NCBI GenBank assembly: GCA_000503195.1
Contig: AYSC01000011.1
Location: 39,841 to 103,840, forward strand
Direction: 5' to 3'
Length of the DNA stretch: 64,000 bases
Source: Blastomonas sp. CACIA14H2
Lineage (GTDB): Bacteria > Pseudomonadota > Alphaproteobacteria > Sphingomonadales > Sphingomonadaceae
In this document: one piece after another, positions 17,734-26,097 of the stretch
How positions within the stretch are numbered: the stretch's first letter is position 1
Layout: every line of letters begins with the position of its first letter
Made by a program: the position numbers and the translations under genes
Notes under the pieces: model-generated
The model's database searches: none
Told to the model about the DNA's origin: nothing
The model's input: only the letters and a program-made list of their open reading frames with translations

Positions 17734-18756
17734 GTGACGCCGCAGACCTATCGCGCGATCCGGCTTGAAAGGATCGCGCCTTCCTTCCGCGAGGGTGCCG
17801 AGATCGTCACCCTGCCGCTGGCCGAGCCGCAGCGCGGCGAGATTCGCGTGCGCAACCTGCATTGCGGGGTCAACGCGATCTTCGACACCCAGATCGCCCG
17901 CGACGCCGTGGACTATGTGAAGATCGCGCTGCCGACCTTCACGGGGGTGGAGGCGATCGGCGTGGTCGAGGCGGTGGGCGAAGCGGTAACCGGCTTTGCC
18001 ATCGGCGATGCCGCAGTGACCGTGCGCTTTACCGGGGGCTATCGCGAGGCCAATACCGGCCCGGCGAGCGGCTTTGCCCCTGCCCCGGCGGCGACGCGCG
18101 ACTATCTCGCTCTGGCGTCCACCGGCGTGTCGGCCCTGGTGGCGCTCGAACGCATCGGCGAGGTCAGGAGCGGCGAAACCGTGGCGATTTCCGCTGCCGC
18201 CGGCGGCCTGGGGCATCTGCTGGTGCAGCTCGCCTTGCTCAAGGGCTGCCGGGTCATCGGCGTGGCGGGCGGCGCCGAAAAATGCGCCTTTGTCTCTTCG
18301 CTGGGCGCCGAGCGCACCATCGACTATCGGACGGAAGACGTCGGCGCAGTGCTCTCGCGCGAATATCCGCGCGGGATCGATGTCGCGATCGATACCGTCA
18401 GCGGAACGATCTTCGACGCGTTCCTCGCCAATCTCGCCAACCATGGCAGGCTGGTGGTCGGCGGTGCCGCAGCCGATCTCGAAGGCAGGCCCGAGATTGT
18501 CGCCGCACCGCGCATCGCCAATGCCATCTATTACAAGGGCGCATCGGTGCGCGGGTTCATGAACGGCCTGCTGACCCCCTATTGGGACGACGCCCGCCGG
18601 CGGCTGTTCGATCTCTACCAGCGCGGCAAGCTCAAGGTGCATCTCGACAGCCAGCGCAAACAGGGCATCGAAGGCATTTTCGACGGGATCGAGCGACTGC
18701 TCTCCGGCCGATCGATGGGCAAGGTCGTGGTCGATCTGGCGCAACCGACGGAGTGA
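17734..18756 (+). CDS. MDR-family quinone oxidoreductase / alcohol dehydrogenase, copy 1
   Basis: A 340-aa medium-chain dehydrogenase/reductase of the zinc-independent quinone-reductase branch. The NADPH-binding SAAAGGLGHLLVQLALLKG and VIGVAGGAEKC are visible, with SMGKVVVDL at the end. It reduces an enone or quinone, or oxidises an alcohol, with NADP(H). The GTG at 17734 is chosen because AGGAG lies 9 bases upstream and the family N-terminus (TYRAIRLERI) follows; the longer frame into the upstream gene has no support. It pairs with the FAD oxidase. The second copy is at 28684. Confidence 0.9.
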   Translation: MTPQTYRAIRLERIAPSFREGAEIVTLPLAEPQRGEIRVRNLHCGVNAIFDTQIARDAVDYVKIALPTFTGVEAIGVVEAVGEAVTGFAIGDAAVTVRFTGGYREANTGPASGFAPAPAATRDYLALASTGVSALVALERIGEVRSGETVAISAAAGGLGHLLVQLALLKGCRVIGVAGGAEKCAFVSSLGAERTIDYRTEDVGAVLSREYPRGIDVAIDTVSGTIFDAFLANLANHGRLVVGGAAADLEGRPEIVAAPRIANAIYYKGASVRGFMNGLLTPYWDDARRRLFDLYQRGKLKVHLDSQRKQGIEGIFDGIERLLSGRSMGKVVVDLAQPTE

Positions 18757-18800
18757 TTTTGGCCGGGCGCACGACGCCCGCGCCGTCCGCCATGCCCATG

Positions 18801-18835
18801 AAAAAGGGGGCGCGACCCGAAGCGGCACGCCCCCT
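18801..18835 (-). terminator. Rho-independent terminator after the membrane-protein gene
   Basis: On the minus strand GGGGGCGTG and CGCGCCCCC pair around GCTTCG-like bases and are followed by TTTTT. It lies about 30 bases after the stop of the 18866 gene. It may also slow plus-strand transcripts from 18756. Confidence 0.8.
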
Positions 18836-18865
18836 CTTCCCGCCTTTCAAGACGGCTTGCCGGGC

Positions 18866-19543
18866 TCAGAACGGCTTGACCGTGCCGAGGAAACAGATGC
18901 CCGAAATGGTGATCCAGTAGACATAGGCCATCATGCGGCCATAGCCGAATTCGCGCTCCAGCGCGGCTTCCTCTGCCGGATTGGGCCCCTCGGCAAGGCG
19001 GCGGAAGCGTATGGTCCACAAGCGCATGATCCAGCGCAGACCAAGGCCAATGCACAGCGCAAAGCCGTAGAGCGTCAGCTTGGTCGCATACCAGCGCGAC
19101 CCCTCGCTGGCCTCGAGCGGGCCATGGCCCAGCAGCGAGGCGATGCCGACCACGAAGATGGCGGGAATGAGCACCCAGCGGATCTTCTCGTCGAGCTTGG
19201 TCAGCATCACGCCGGTATCGGTCTCGCGCTTGATGAAGGCGCTCCAGCAGAGCGCCATCCAGCCCGCGACGAAAACCCACATCGCGGTCAGATATCCCCC
19301 GCCATAAGGCTGAAGGCCGTAGATATGGCCCATGTGCAGGCCCAGCGGCAGCAGCAGGATGATCCCGGTGCGCGCCAGGATGTCGATGCGATAGGCGGTC
19401 TCCATGTGCCGCCTGCGCTCCTCCATCGACAGCTTGCGATTGATGACGTTGAAGCTCGTCTGGAAGACCCCCCATTCGCCGCCCAGCCAATAGACCATCG
19501 CGATGATATGGACCCATCGCAGCACCAGTACTTCCTCGAACAA
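18866..19543 (-). CDS. Uncharacterised multi-pass membrane protein, family M1 copy 1
   Basis: A 225-aa inner-membrane protein with about six hydrophobic segments. The first contains WVHIIAMVYWLGGEWGVF; the His and Trp there recall heme- or metal-binding membrane proteins such as CopD/DUF2269 or the PuuD membrane domain, but I cannot assign the family. It is a paralog of 54631-55314: same length, same WLG-x(3)-GVF motif after TM1, and the same end (GTVKPF versus GAVKPDF). The TTG start at 19543 follows AAGGGG by 8 bases and agrees with the paralog. Divergent from the lyase gene at 19869 across a motif B site. Possible electron-transfer partner of the flavoproteins (inference). Confidence 0.75.
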   Translation of the reverse strand: MFEEVLVLRWVHIIAMVYWLGGEWGVFQTSFNVINRKLSMEERRRHMETAYRIDILARTGIILLLPLGLHMGHIYGLQPYGGGYLTAMWVFVAGWMALCWSAFIKRETDTGVMLTKLDEKIRWVLIPAIFVVGIASLLGHGPLEASEGSRWYATKLTLYGFALCIGLGLRWIMRLWTIRFRRLAEGPNPAEEAALEREFGYGRMMAYVYWITISGICFLGTVKPF

Positions 19544-19868
19544 CGGCTTTCCCCTTTCTTCCTCGCGCTTTGTCCGCCGGAATTCTGGCAGCGCGGCCGC
19601 GGCGGGGCAGCGGCTTGTCGGCAATTGCCCGCATGACGGGCACAAGCAGAGCCGCCGCACGGCAGGCTATCGCGCCCGAGCCATTCGCAGCGGGCACCTT
19701 GACCAGGTGCCGCCTGTCCAAAACGCCGCTTGGCGGATAAGTCTGTCGCAATCCCGCCCGGCCCGGACGCGCCGGACTAGCGCTTGCCCCAAAAGGGCGG
19801 GCAGCGGTTCTGCCGCAATTGGCTTGCGACCGCTATCCGCCGGATCCACGCACAAGGAACTGATCGAC
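19544..19868. other. Divergent promoter region, membrane protein / lyase (no gene)
   Basis: A 325-base gap between genes transcribed away from each other. It contains the motif B site at 19722 and no credible gene. The lyase leader downstream of the site is about 130 bases with AAGGA before the ATG. Confidence 0.5.
19722..19741. promoter_or_regulatory. Motif B operator-like site 6
   Basis: AACGCCGCTTGGCGGATAAG, right half GGCGGATAAG intact, left half CCGC. It lies between the divergent genes at 19543 (-) and 19869 (+) and could control both. Confidence 0.55.
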
Positions 19869-20732
19869 ATGGCCAACCCCATCCTGCGCGAAAAGCTGAA
19901 TGCGGGCCGCTTCTTCGTGGTGCCCGGCCTTCAGGACATGATCGCCGCGGTCATCGCCAACAAGGTCGGCTTCGACATCGTCTATGGCACCGGCTACTGG
20001 CTGACCGCTTCGGCCTGGGGCCTGCCCGATGCCGGCATCGCCACCTATACCGAGATGCGCAACCGCATGGACACGCTCGTGCGCACCAGCAACGCCGCAG
20101 TGATAGCCGATGGCGACACCGGCTATGGCGGGCTGCTGAACGTCCACCATACGGTAAAGGGCTATGAGGCGAGCGGCGTCACCGCGATCCAGATCGAGGA
20201 TCAGGAATTCCCGAAGAAATGCGGCCACACGCCCTTCAAACGCCTGATCTCCACCGAGGACATGGTCGACAAGATCAGGGTCGCGGTCGATGCGCGTACA
20301 TCGGACGACTTTGTCGTCATCGCCCGCACCGACGCGCGCGAAAGCGAGGGGCTGGATGGCGTACTGCGTCGGATGGAAGCCTATTCCCGGGCCGGGGCCG
20401 ACGTTCTCTTCCCCGAGGCGCTCCATTCCGAAGAGGAGATGCGCAAGGCGTGCGAAGTGCTCGACAAGCCGTGCATGGCGAACATGTCGAACCACGGCAA
20501 GACGCCGGTCCCGCCCGCGGACGTGCTGGCGCAGATCGGCTATGCCTATGCCATCTATCCTTCGCTCACCAGCCTGGCGGCCAGCGCCGCAATGGAGAAG
20601 GTGCTGCGTGACCTGAAGGAAAACGGGATTGGCCAGCCCGAGGGGCTGTTCGATTTCTCCGAATTCTGCTCGCTGATCGGGTTCGAGGACGTTTGGGCCT
20701 TCGAACGTAAATGGGGCCGTACGCCGGAATAG
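19869..20732 (+). CDS. Isocitrate lyase / PEP mutase superfamily C-C lyase
   Basis: A 287-aa TIM-barrel enzyme. DGDTGYGG supplies the metal-binding aspartates, EDQ the next acid, and KKCGH is the catalytic loop of the lyase branch (2-methylisocitrate, oxaloacetate-type and 2,3-dimethylmalate lyases). It therefore probably splits a 2-hydroxy or alkyl-substituted malate to pyruvate or a keto acid plus a carboxylate. Monocistronic: preceded by a motif B promoter, followed by a convergent MFS gene. With the two LeuCD-like hydratases it resembles the dimethylmaleate hydratase/dimethylmalate lyase pair known from anaerobic nicotinate breakdown; that parallel is inference. Confidence 0.9.
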   Translation: MANPILREKLNAGRFFVVPGLQDMIAAVIANKVGFDIVYGTGYWLTASAWGLPDAGIATYTEMRNRMDTLVRTSNAAVIADGDTGYGGLLNVHHTVKGYEASGVTAIQIEDQEFPKKCGHTPFKRLISTEDMVDKIRVAVDARTSDDFVVIARTDARESEGLDGVLRRMEAYSRAGADVLFPEALHSEEEMRKACEVLDKPCMANMSNHGKTPVPPADVLAQIGYAYAIYPSLTSLAASAAMEKVLRDLKENGIGQPEGLFDFSEFCSLIGFEDVWAFERKWGRTPE

Positions 20733-20759
20733 CGCGACAACCTGGCCGGTGCGTGCGCC

Positions 20760-21962
20760 TCAGCCGGGGCAGGCCGATGGGATGGAATCGTTGCGGTAAC
20801 GGCCCAGCGTGGCGATCAGCACGACGACCAGCGACAGCACCAGCGCCGATCCCAGCAGCGCGGCATCATAGCCGCCCATCCCATCATGCGCTGCACCGAA
20901 CAGCATCGGTCCCAGGCCCGCCCCCAGGCAGAAGATTCCCAGCACCCCGCCATAGGTCGCGCCGTAATTGGCCAGCGCGGCGTAACGCCCGGTGAAATAG
21001 GCGAGCATGTCGACCTCGGCACCTGCAGCGAGCCCCAGCATCAGCGCAGCGATCGTCACCGGGCCGCCGCCCCAGAGCAGCAGCGCCGCGACGACGGGCG
21101 AGAGCAGGAACAGCGCCGCCACATAGGGCGCGTGAAAGCGGTCGAACAGATAGCCCACGACCAGCCGCGCCGCCAGCACCGCGACCCCGACGATGGCGGC
21201 GGTCTGCGCGGCTTCGGTCGCGGCCATGCCGCGGTCGATGAGCAACGGCACGAGGTGGACGATCAGCCCTGCGACGATCAGGCCCAGAAGAAAGGCGATG
21301 AGCAGCAGCATGAGGGTCTGGCGGCTCGCCTCGAAACGCCCCCGGTGCCTCTCCCCCGGTGCGGGTCGGTCGGCGGTCCCGACCAGCAGGCTGGCGGGCA
21401 GCCCGATCGCCAGCGTCGCCCCCGCCATGACGACCAGGGCGGTGCGCCATCCGCTCTGCGCGAAAATTGGTCCGAGCAGCGCCGGTGCAAGGATCGCCGC
21501 CGTTCCCGTGCCCATCAGCATCAGCCCCAGGGCCAGGCCGCGCGCCGCATCGAAACGCAGCGACACGATCCGCGCCCAGATGGCGGGCGTGGTCCCTGCC
21601 CCGGCCAGCGACACGAGCAGCCACAGCGCATCCCATGCCGCAACCGAGGAGCCGACCCGCGACAGCGCGAGCAGCGCGAGAGGGGTGGCGACGAAGCTGG
21701 CGACTGCAATCGGCCTCGCCCCCCAGCGATCGGCCAGCCAGCCGACGAGCGGGGCGGAAAGGAAGATGCCGATCTGCTGGAAGGTCGCCGCCCCGGAGAC
21801 CGAGGCGCGGCTCCAGCCATATTCGGCCTGGAGCGGCTGGACGAAAAGTCCCAGCGAATAGAAGCCGATGCCCATCGTTCCGACGCCGATGGCGAGCGCG
21901 GCGGCGAGCACGATCGGCCAGCCGTCCGCCAGTTCCCTTCGCGCCTGTTTGCTCAGTCGCAT
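20760..21962 (-). CDS. MFS transporter, monocarboxylate-type, copy 1
   Basis: A 400-aa permease with 12 predicted hydrophobic segments. GFYSLGLFVQPLQAEYGWSRA near the start and LVGWLADRWGARP after TM2 are typical of the oxalate/formate-monocarboxylate MFS branch. A similar layout is found at 27375 and 50573 (GRY-x-ALANYG here, GRYFGMAHYG and SRYFGMRAYSG there). Inner-membrane import or export of an organic acid is expected. Convergent with the lyase (27-base gap) and divergent from the methyltransferase across a motif B site. Confidence 0.9.
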   Translation of the reverse strand: MRLSKQARRELADGWPIVLAAALAIGVGTMGIGFYSLGLFVQPLQAEYGWSRASVSGAATFQQIGIFLSAPLVGWLADRWGARPIAVASFVATPLALLALSRVGSSVAAWDALWLLVSLAGAGTTPAIWARIVSLRFDAARGLALGLMLMGTGTAAILAPALLGPIFAQSGWRTALVVMAGATLAIGLPASLLVGTADRPAPGERHRGRFEASRQTLMLLLIAFLLGLIVAGLIVHLVPLLIDRGMAATEAAQTAAIVGVAVLAARLVVGYLFDRFHAPYVAALFLLSPVVAALLLWGGGPVTIAALMLGLAAGAEVDMLAYFTGRYAALANYGATYGGVLGIFCLGAGLGPMLFGAAHDGMGGYDAALLGSALVLSLVVVLIATLGRYRNDSIPSACPG

Positions 21963-22147
21963 GCAGGCGTCTTCACCGCAAAGGGCCGCAGGATTGGCCG
22001 GTGCCTTGCGTCGTCGATTCAGCCCACCCCGGGCATGCGCGCGCGCAAAAATCGGAATCCTCCATCCGGGCCATTCCTTTGGGTTGGCGAAAAAGCTAGG
22101 CTGGAATGTGGCGGGACACCAAAAAATGTTCGCGGCGGGGCATGATG

Positions 22148-22166
22148 CTATCCGCCTTGCGGACAG
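22148..22166. promoter_or_regulatory. Motif B operator-like site 7
   Basis: CTATCCGCCTTGCGGACAG between the divergent MFS gene (21962) and methyltransferase gene (22246). Both half sites TATCCGCC and GCGGACA are present. Confidence 0.55.
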
Positions 22167-22245
22167 CCATCCGCGCCAGGCCTTGCCGAAGCCGGGACAG
22201 AGGCATCATTCCGGTCCAGCCCCAGCGCGAAGCGGAGTCGCAGAC

Positions 22246-23475
22246 ATGCTCAATACCTTTCAGCAAGCCGATCACCCCGCCCTGCCCAAAGCCAGTGCCG
22301 ACGAAGCTGCGAGACAGGAATTTGCCAAGAGCTTCAAGGGCTTCATCCAGTCGACCCTGCTTCCGGGCCTCACCCCGGTCTATCAGACCCGCGTCGCCCG
22401 CAAGTTCGAAAAAAAGCATGGCCGGTCGCCGCAGGACCGCCGTGACATCCGCGAAGGCATGGTCGAGGACATCTATTTCCAGCATTATGCCGCTGCCAAT
22501 CGCATCGCCCAGGAATTGCTGTGGGAGTCGGTCAACGGCTCGGTCGATCGCCAGCTGCCCGAACTGATCGAGACAGCAAGGCGGCTCTCCGCAACCACGG
22601 CTGCCAGGCTGGAAATACCCGAAGGGTTCCAGCCACCGCGCTATGTCACCGCGCTGGATATCCATTGCATGCCGGGCGGCTATTGCAGCGAGGTGTGCGA
22701 GGACGATATCTCGGTCGGCGCGCTCTACGATCGCGGCGTGTATCTCTATTCGATGGGTTATACCGGCCCGAATAACGACGACATGGGCCGTTCGGTGGTC
22801 AATTACATCAAGCGCAAGATGCCCGACTTCGCGCCGCGCCGCATTCTCGACATGGGCTGCACCGTCGGCCACTCGACCCTGCCCTACAAGGAGCTGTTCC
22901 CCGAGGCTGAGGTCTGGGGCATCGATGTCGGCGGCCCTTGCGTGCGCTATGCGCATGCCCGCGCCGCAGGCATGGGGTTCGAAGTCAATTTCGCGCAGAT
23001 GAATGCCGAGCAGACCACCTTCCCGGACGGTTATTTCGATCTGGTCGTCAGCCATATCCTGCTGCACGAGACCTCGGGCAAGGCGATGCCGCGGATCTTT
23101 GCCGAGGCGCACCGCGTGCTGGCTCCCGGCGGATGGATGATCCATGCCGATCTGCCGCCGTTCGACCTGATGGACCCGTTCACCCAGTTCATCCTCGACA
23201 ACGAGACCTGGTACAATAACGAGCCCTTCTGGGGGGCGATGCGCGACATGGACCAGATCGCGCTGGCCGAAAGGGCGGGCTTCGAGCGGTCGGACGTCCG
23301 GTTCGATACCGCGCCGATGGCCGTGATGGAATTCGCCGCCGCTGCCGAAGGCTATAGCCAGGAAGCCAGCGAGGCCGTGGCTGAGCGCGAATTCACCGCG
23401 GGCGAGTTCGCGCCCGGGGGCGGCTGGGAAGTACTGATTGCGCACAAGCCGATGACGAGAAAGATGGTGGCATGA
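22246..23475 (+). CDS. Class I SAM-dependent methyltransferase with extra N-terminal domain, copy 1
   Basis: A 409-aa protein. Residues 1-125 form a family-specific helical region with the HGR-S-x-x-DR-x-x-IR block; TALDIHCMPGGY follows at 135-146. A Rossmann methyltransferase domain begins at about residue 198 with the SAM motif LDMGCTVGHS (201-210), an acidic loop GIDVGG and HRVLAPGGW. Relatives methylate small metabolites, but the long N-terminal part and the DIHCMPG box are unusual and shared with 46570. The next gene overlaps by 4 bases (ATGA). Substrate unknown; in a catabolic cluster it could be an activating or detoxifying step. Confidence 0.85.
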   Translation: MLNTFQQADHPALPKASADEAARQEFAKSFKGFIQSTLLPGLTPVYQTRVARKFEKKHGRSPQDRRDIREGMVEDIYFQHYAAANRIAQELLWESVNGSVDRQLPELIETARRLSATTAARLEIPEGFQPPRYVTALDIHCMPGGYCSEVCEDDISVGALYDRGVYLYSMGYTGPNNDDMGRSVVNYIKRKMPDFAPRRILDMGCTVGHSTLPYKELFPEAEVWGIDVGGPCVRYAHARAAGMGFEVNFAQMNAEQTTFPDGYFDLVVSHILLHETSGKAMPRIFAEAHRVLAPGGWMIHADLPPFDLMDPFTQFILDNETWYNNEPFWGAMRDMDQIALAERAGFERSDVRFDTAPMAVMEFAAAAEGYSQEASEAVAEREFTAGEFAPGGGWEVLIAHKPMTRKMVA

Positions 23476-23849
23476 CCGGAACCGGGACGATGACAGAAGA
23501 GCGCCCGCACACCATTCGCCATGCGCGCGGAAAGCGCCCGGAATTCTACGACACGCCGGGGCTCGACCATGCGATGTCGATGATCATGGTGCTGGCCAAC
23601 GAATTGTCGGTGCTGCGCGATCGCCTCGACAGCGCCGAGCGCGTGGCCAAGGCATCGGGGCTGGACCTGGCCGCCGGGATCGAGACGCTGGTGCTCGATC
23701 AGGCCGCGCTGGAAGAGCGCGAGGAGCGCCGCCAGGACTTCATGCGCCGACTGTTCTATCTGCAGCTCAAGGATGCGGACGAGGCCGCGCAGGCGCAGAC
23801 CGCCGAAGGCTTCAACCAGACGATCGCGGAAATCGCCAAGCGCGACTGA
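23472..23849 (+). CDS. Small GKRPxF-family protein, long form 1 (125 aa)
   Basis: A 125-aa acidic-basic helical protein with no known domain. RGKRPEFYDTPG, then MSMIMVLANELSVLRDRLDSAERV form a conserved stretch shared with 46078, and the second part looks like an amphipathic coiled coil. It is coupled to the methyltransferase by an ATGA overlap, as the 46078 protein follows its methyltransferase, so a complex with the methyltransferase is the simplest reading. An internal ATG at 23490 (MTEERPHT) matches the paralog's start better. Convergent with the hydrolase at 23863 (13-base gap). Confidence 0.8.
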   Translation: MTGTGTMTEERPHTIRHARGKRPEFYDTPGLDHAMSMIMVLANELSVLRDRLDSAERVAKASGLDLAAGIETLVLDQAALEEREERRQDFMRRLFYLQLKDADEAAQAQTAEGFNQTIAEIAKRD

Positions 23850-23862
23850 GGTCCGATAAAAA

Positions 23863-24768
23863 CTATTTCCGCATCAGCCGGATCGGCAGCGCATCGGTGA
23901 CCAGACGGTCCAGCCGCCTCGTCGCCGCGCGGTCGCCCCGGCCATACGCATCGACGAACAGCGCCGAAATCCGCGCCAGGTCGGCCAGCCGGTCGAGCTG
24001 TCTGGGCCCCGGCCTGTCATAGCGGCAGATCGCGCCGCCGAAATAATGGTCCACCCCTTCGAGCACCAGACCATAGCGATTTCCGCCTGATGCTGCGACC
24101 TCATAGGGCACCAGATGGCCGCGCCAGCCCTCGCCATCGGTGGCGGAGATGCCCGGAACGATGTCGAGCGTGCCGGTCTGGATCAGCGCGGGCACGGCGA
24201 GCGTGGCATAGCCTTCGGTCGTGCACAGGACCGGAACCGGCGCGGGCGGGCTCAGCGCCAGCACCGCCCGGGCATTCGGGTCGGAGAGCGGGCCGGTCAC
24301 GCCATCGGGCGGGATCGCGGAGGCACCGCCGAGCGTCAGCGCCACCAGCCCGCCATAGGAATGTCCGGCGGCGATCCAGGGGCGCTGGCCGACATGCGCG
24401 GACAGCGCCCGCATGTCCTCGATCCGCGCCCGCCAGCTGGCCAGACCCGCGAATTCGCGGGTGCGCGGATGCTCGGTCGAATCGACATGGAGCGGGGCCA
24501 GGATGCGATAGCCCTTGGCGAGCCAGGGGCCGAAAAGTGCCTCGTAGTAACGCGGGGCAGAGCCTGCGCCATGGCTGAACAGCACGAGCGCCCGTGCCTT
24601 GCCGCGCGGGGCCCATTCGCTCACCCGGATCTCGCGACCATCCGGCGCGGCGAGGGTGAAGCTTCGCTCCGCCACCTCCGGCATGGCCAGCCCCCGCGTG
24701 CCCGTTGCAGCCATGCACGCACCGGCTCCGATCAGCAGTGAACGACGGTTGATCTGCAGCGCAGCCAT
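23863..24768 (-). CDS. Exported alpha/beta hydrolase (PAF-acetylhydrolase/dienelactone hydrolase-like)
   Basis: A 301-aa hydrolase with a twin-arginine-like leader (INRRSLLIGAGACMAATG). SHGAGSAPRYY contributes the oxyanion region and Ser137 in GHSYGG is the nucleophile; a DHYFGG segment carries the likely catalytic His. The proposed site is the periplasm and the reaction ester or lactone cleavage. Transcribed alone, back to back with the hydrolase at 25072 across a motif B-containing gap. Confidence 0.85.
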   Translation of the reverse strand: MAALQINRRSLLIGAGACMAATGTRGLAMPEVAERSFTLAAPDGREIRVSEWAPRGKARALVLFSHGAGSAPRYYEALFGPWLAKGYRILAPLHVDSTEHPRTREFAGLASWRARIEDMRALSAHVGQRPWIAAGHSYGGLVALTLGGASAIPPDGVTGPLSDPNARAVLALSPPAPVPVLCTTEGYATLAVPALIQTGTLDIVPGISATDGEGWRGHLVPYEVAASGGNRYGLVLEGVDHYFGGAICRYDRPGPRQLDRLADLARISALFVDAYGRGDRAATRRLDRLVTDALPIRLMRK

Positions 24769-25071
24769 CAGGAAACGGCCCGCTCACCCGATCGCGCGAA
24801 CACGGCGATGGCCCGAATTGGCGCAGGAAATGTCAACATGACCGTCCCTTCCCTATGCTGGCGACGCGGTGCGCTGATATGGCCGCTCCCGGTCTATGCC
24901 ATGGTTTCACCGGTCTGCCAGCGGACTCCGCGGCGTCCCGGGGCACAGGCTTGCCAAGATCGTGTTGAGCCGCCGCCCGAGCTCGTGCAGCAGGCAGGGC
25001 GCAAATGTCCACCTGTCGGTCATCGGTCACGGTGCTTTCAGACCGGTACGCATCTCGATTAGGCTGCGCGG
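24769..25071. other. Divergent promoter region between two hydrolases (no gene)
   Basis: A 303-base gap with no supported gene. It holds the motif B site at 25004, 49 bases before the ATG at 25072. Confidence 0.5.
25004..25023. promoter_or_regulatory. Motif B operator-like site 8
   Basis: AATGTCCACCTGTCGGTCAT, close to site 3 (TATCCACCAGGCGGTCAAT). It lies between the divergent hydrolase genes at 24768 and 25072. Confidence 0.5.
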
Positions 25072-26088
25072 ATGGTCCTGCGTCTCCCTGCCCTTGCCCA
25101 TCGCAGCATGGGTCTGACGCGCGCCTTCGCCATGGCGGTGGCTCTTTGTGCCGTCACGACGGCGAGCCCGGCAGGGGCGGGAGCGCAAGCAACCGACCCG
25201 GACGCGGTTTTCCCCGACGACAGCGTGATGCGCCAGCGCCATGCGCTGCCGCAATCGCGCTTTGTCATGATCGACGGCGAGACAGTCCATTATGTCGATG
25301 AAGGCCAAGGCCCTGCCATCCTGCTGCTGCACGGATCGTTTGCAAGCTTGCGCCAGTGGGATGCCATGGCCGAAGCGCTCAAGGCTCGCTATCGCGTTAT
25401 CCGGTTCGACATGGCCCCTGCCGGCCTGTCCGGCCCGAGCCCGAAGCACGACTATTCGCTCGATCATGGCCTCGCGCAGATCGACGGTCTGATGGACAGG
25501 CTGGGCGTCCGGCGCTTTGTCATCGTCGGGACGTCGAGCGCGGGCCTTCCGACGACGGCCTATGCGGCCACGCGCCCCGAACGGATCAGCGGCATGGTGC
25601 TGATCAATATCGCCGTTGCGCAGCTGCGTTTCGATCCCGCGTCGCAGCCCCAGGCGTTGAAGGATGCGGTGACGGAGGATCGCCTGCATCCCGGTTTCCA
25701 TCGCCCCGAATTCTGGCGGCAGATTCTGCTCGCCAATGTTGCCGGCAAGAGCCGGGTCACGCCCGAGCTTGTGCGCCAATGGACCGACCTCAACCACCGC
25801 GCACTGCGCGATCCCGCCATCGCCAGGGCGATAGCCGCACAACTCACCCCCTTCTCCCGATCGGCGGAGGACCTGGCGAAGACCAACGTGCCGACCCTGC
25901 TGCTCTGGGGCGCGGAAGACCATGAAACGACGGTCGCAGAACACGGCCTTCCCGCCTTTGCCGCTTCGGCGGCCGCGGACAAGGCGCTTGTGCTCGTTCC
26001 GGGCTGCGGACACATGATGCCGCTCGATTGTCCCGAGCAGGCGGTGGAGCGGATGCTGCCGTTCCTGCAACGGACAGCAGGGGAATAG
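25072..26088 (+). CDS. Exported alpha/beta hydrolase
   Basis: A 338-aa hydrolase with a signal peptide (FAMAVALCAVTTASPAGAGAQA). HGSFAS provides the oxyanion loop, Ser155 in GTSSAG is the nucleophile, WGAEDHET holds the acid and GCGHMMPLD the catalytic His. A second ATG at 25108 would give a more typical signal peptide. Likely a periplasmic esterase or lactonase. The DUF3089 lipase-like gene follows after 9 bases, forming a two-hydrolase operon under a motif B site. Confidence 0.88.
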   Translation: MVLRLPALAHRSMGLTRAFAMAVALCAVTTASPAGAGAQATDPDAVFPDDSVMRQRHALPQSRFVMIDGETVHYVDEGQGPAILLLHGSFASLRQWDAMAEALKARYRVIRFDMAPAGLSGPSPKHDYSLDHGLAQIDGLMDRLGVRRFVIVGTSSAGLPTTAYAATRPERISGMVLINIAVAQLRFDPASQPQALKDAVTEDRLHPGFHRPEFWRQILLANVAGKSRVTPELVRQWTDLNHRALRDPAIARAIAAQLTPFSRSAEDLAKTNVPTLLLWGAEDHETTVAEHGLPAFAASAAADKALVLVPGCGHMMPLDCPEQAVERMLPFLQRTAGE

Positions 26089-26097
26089 GAACGGGCG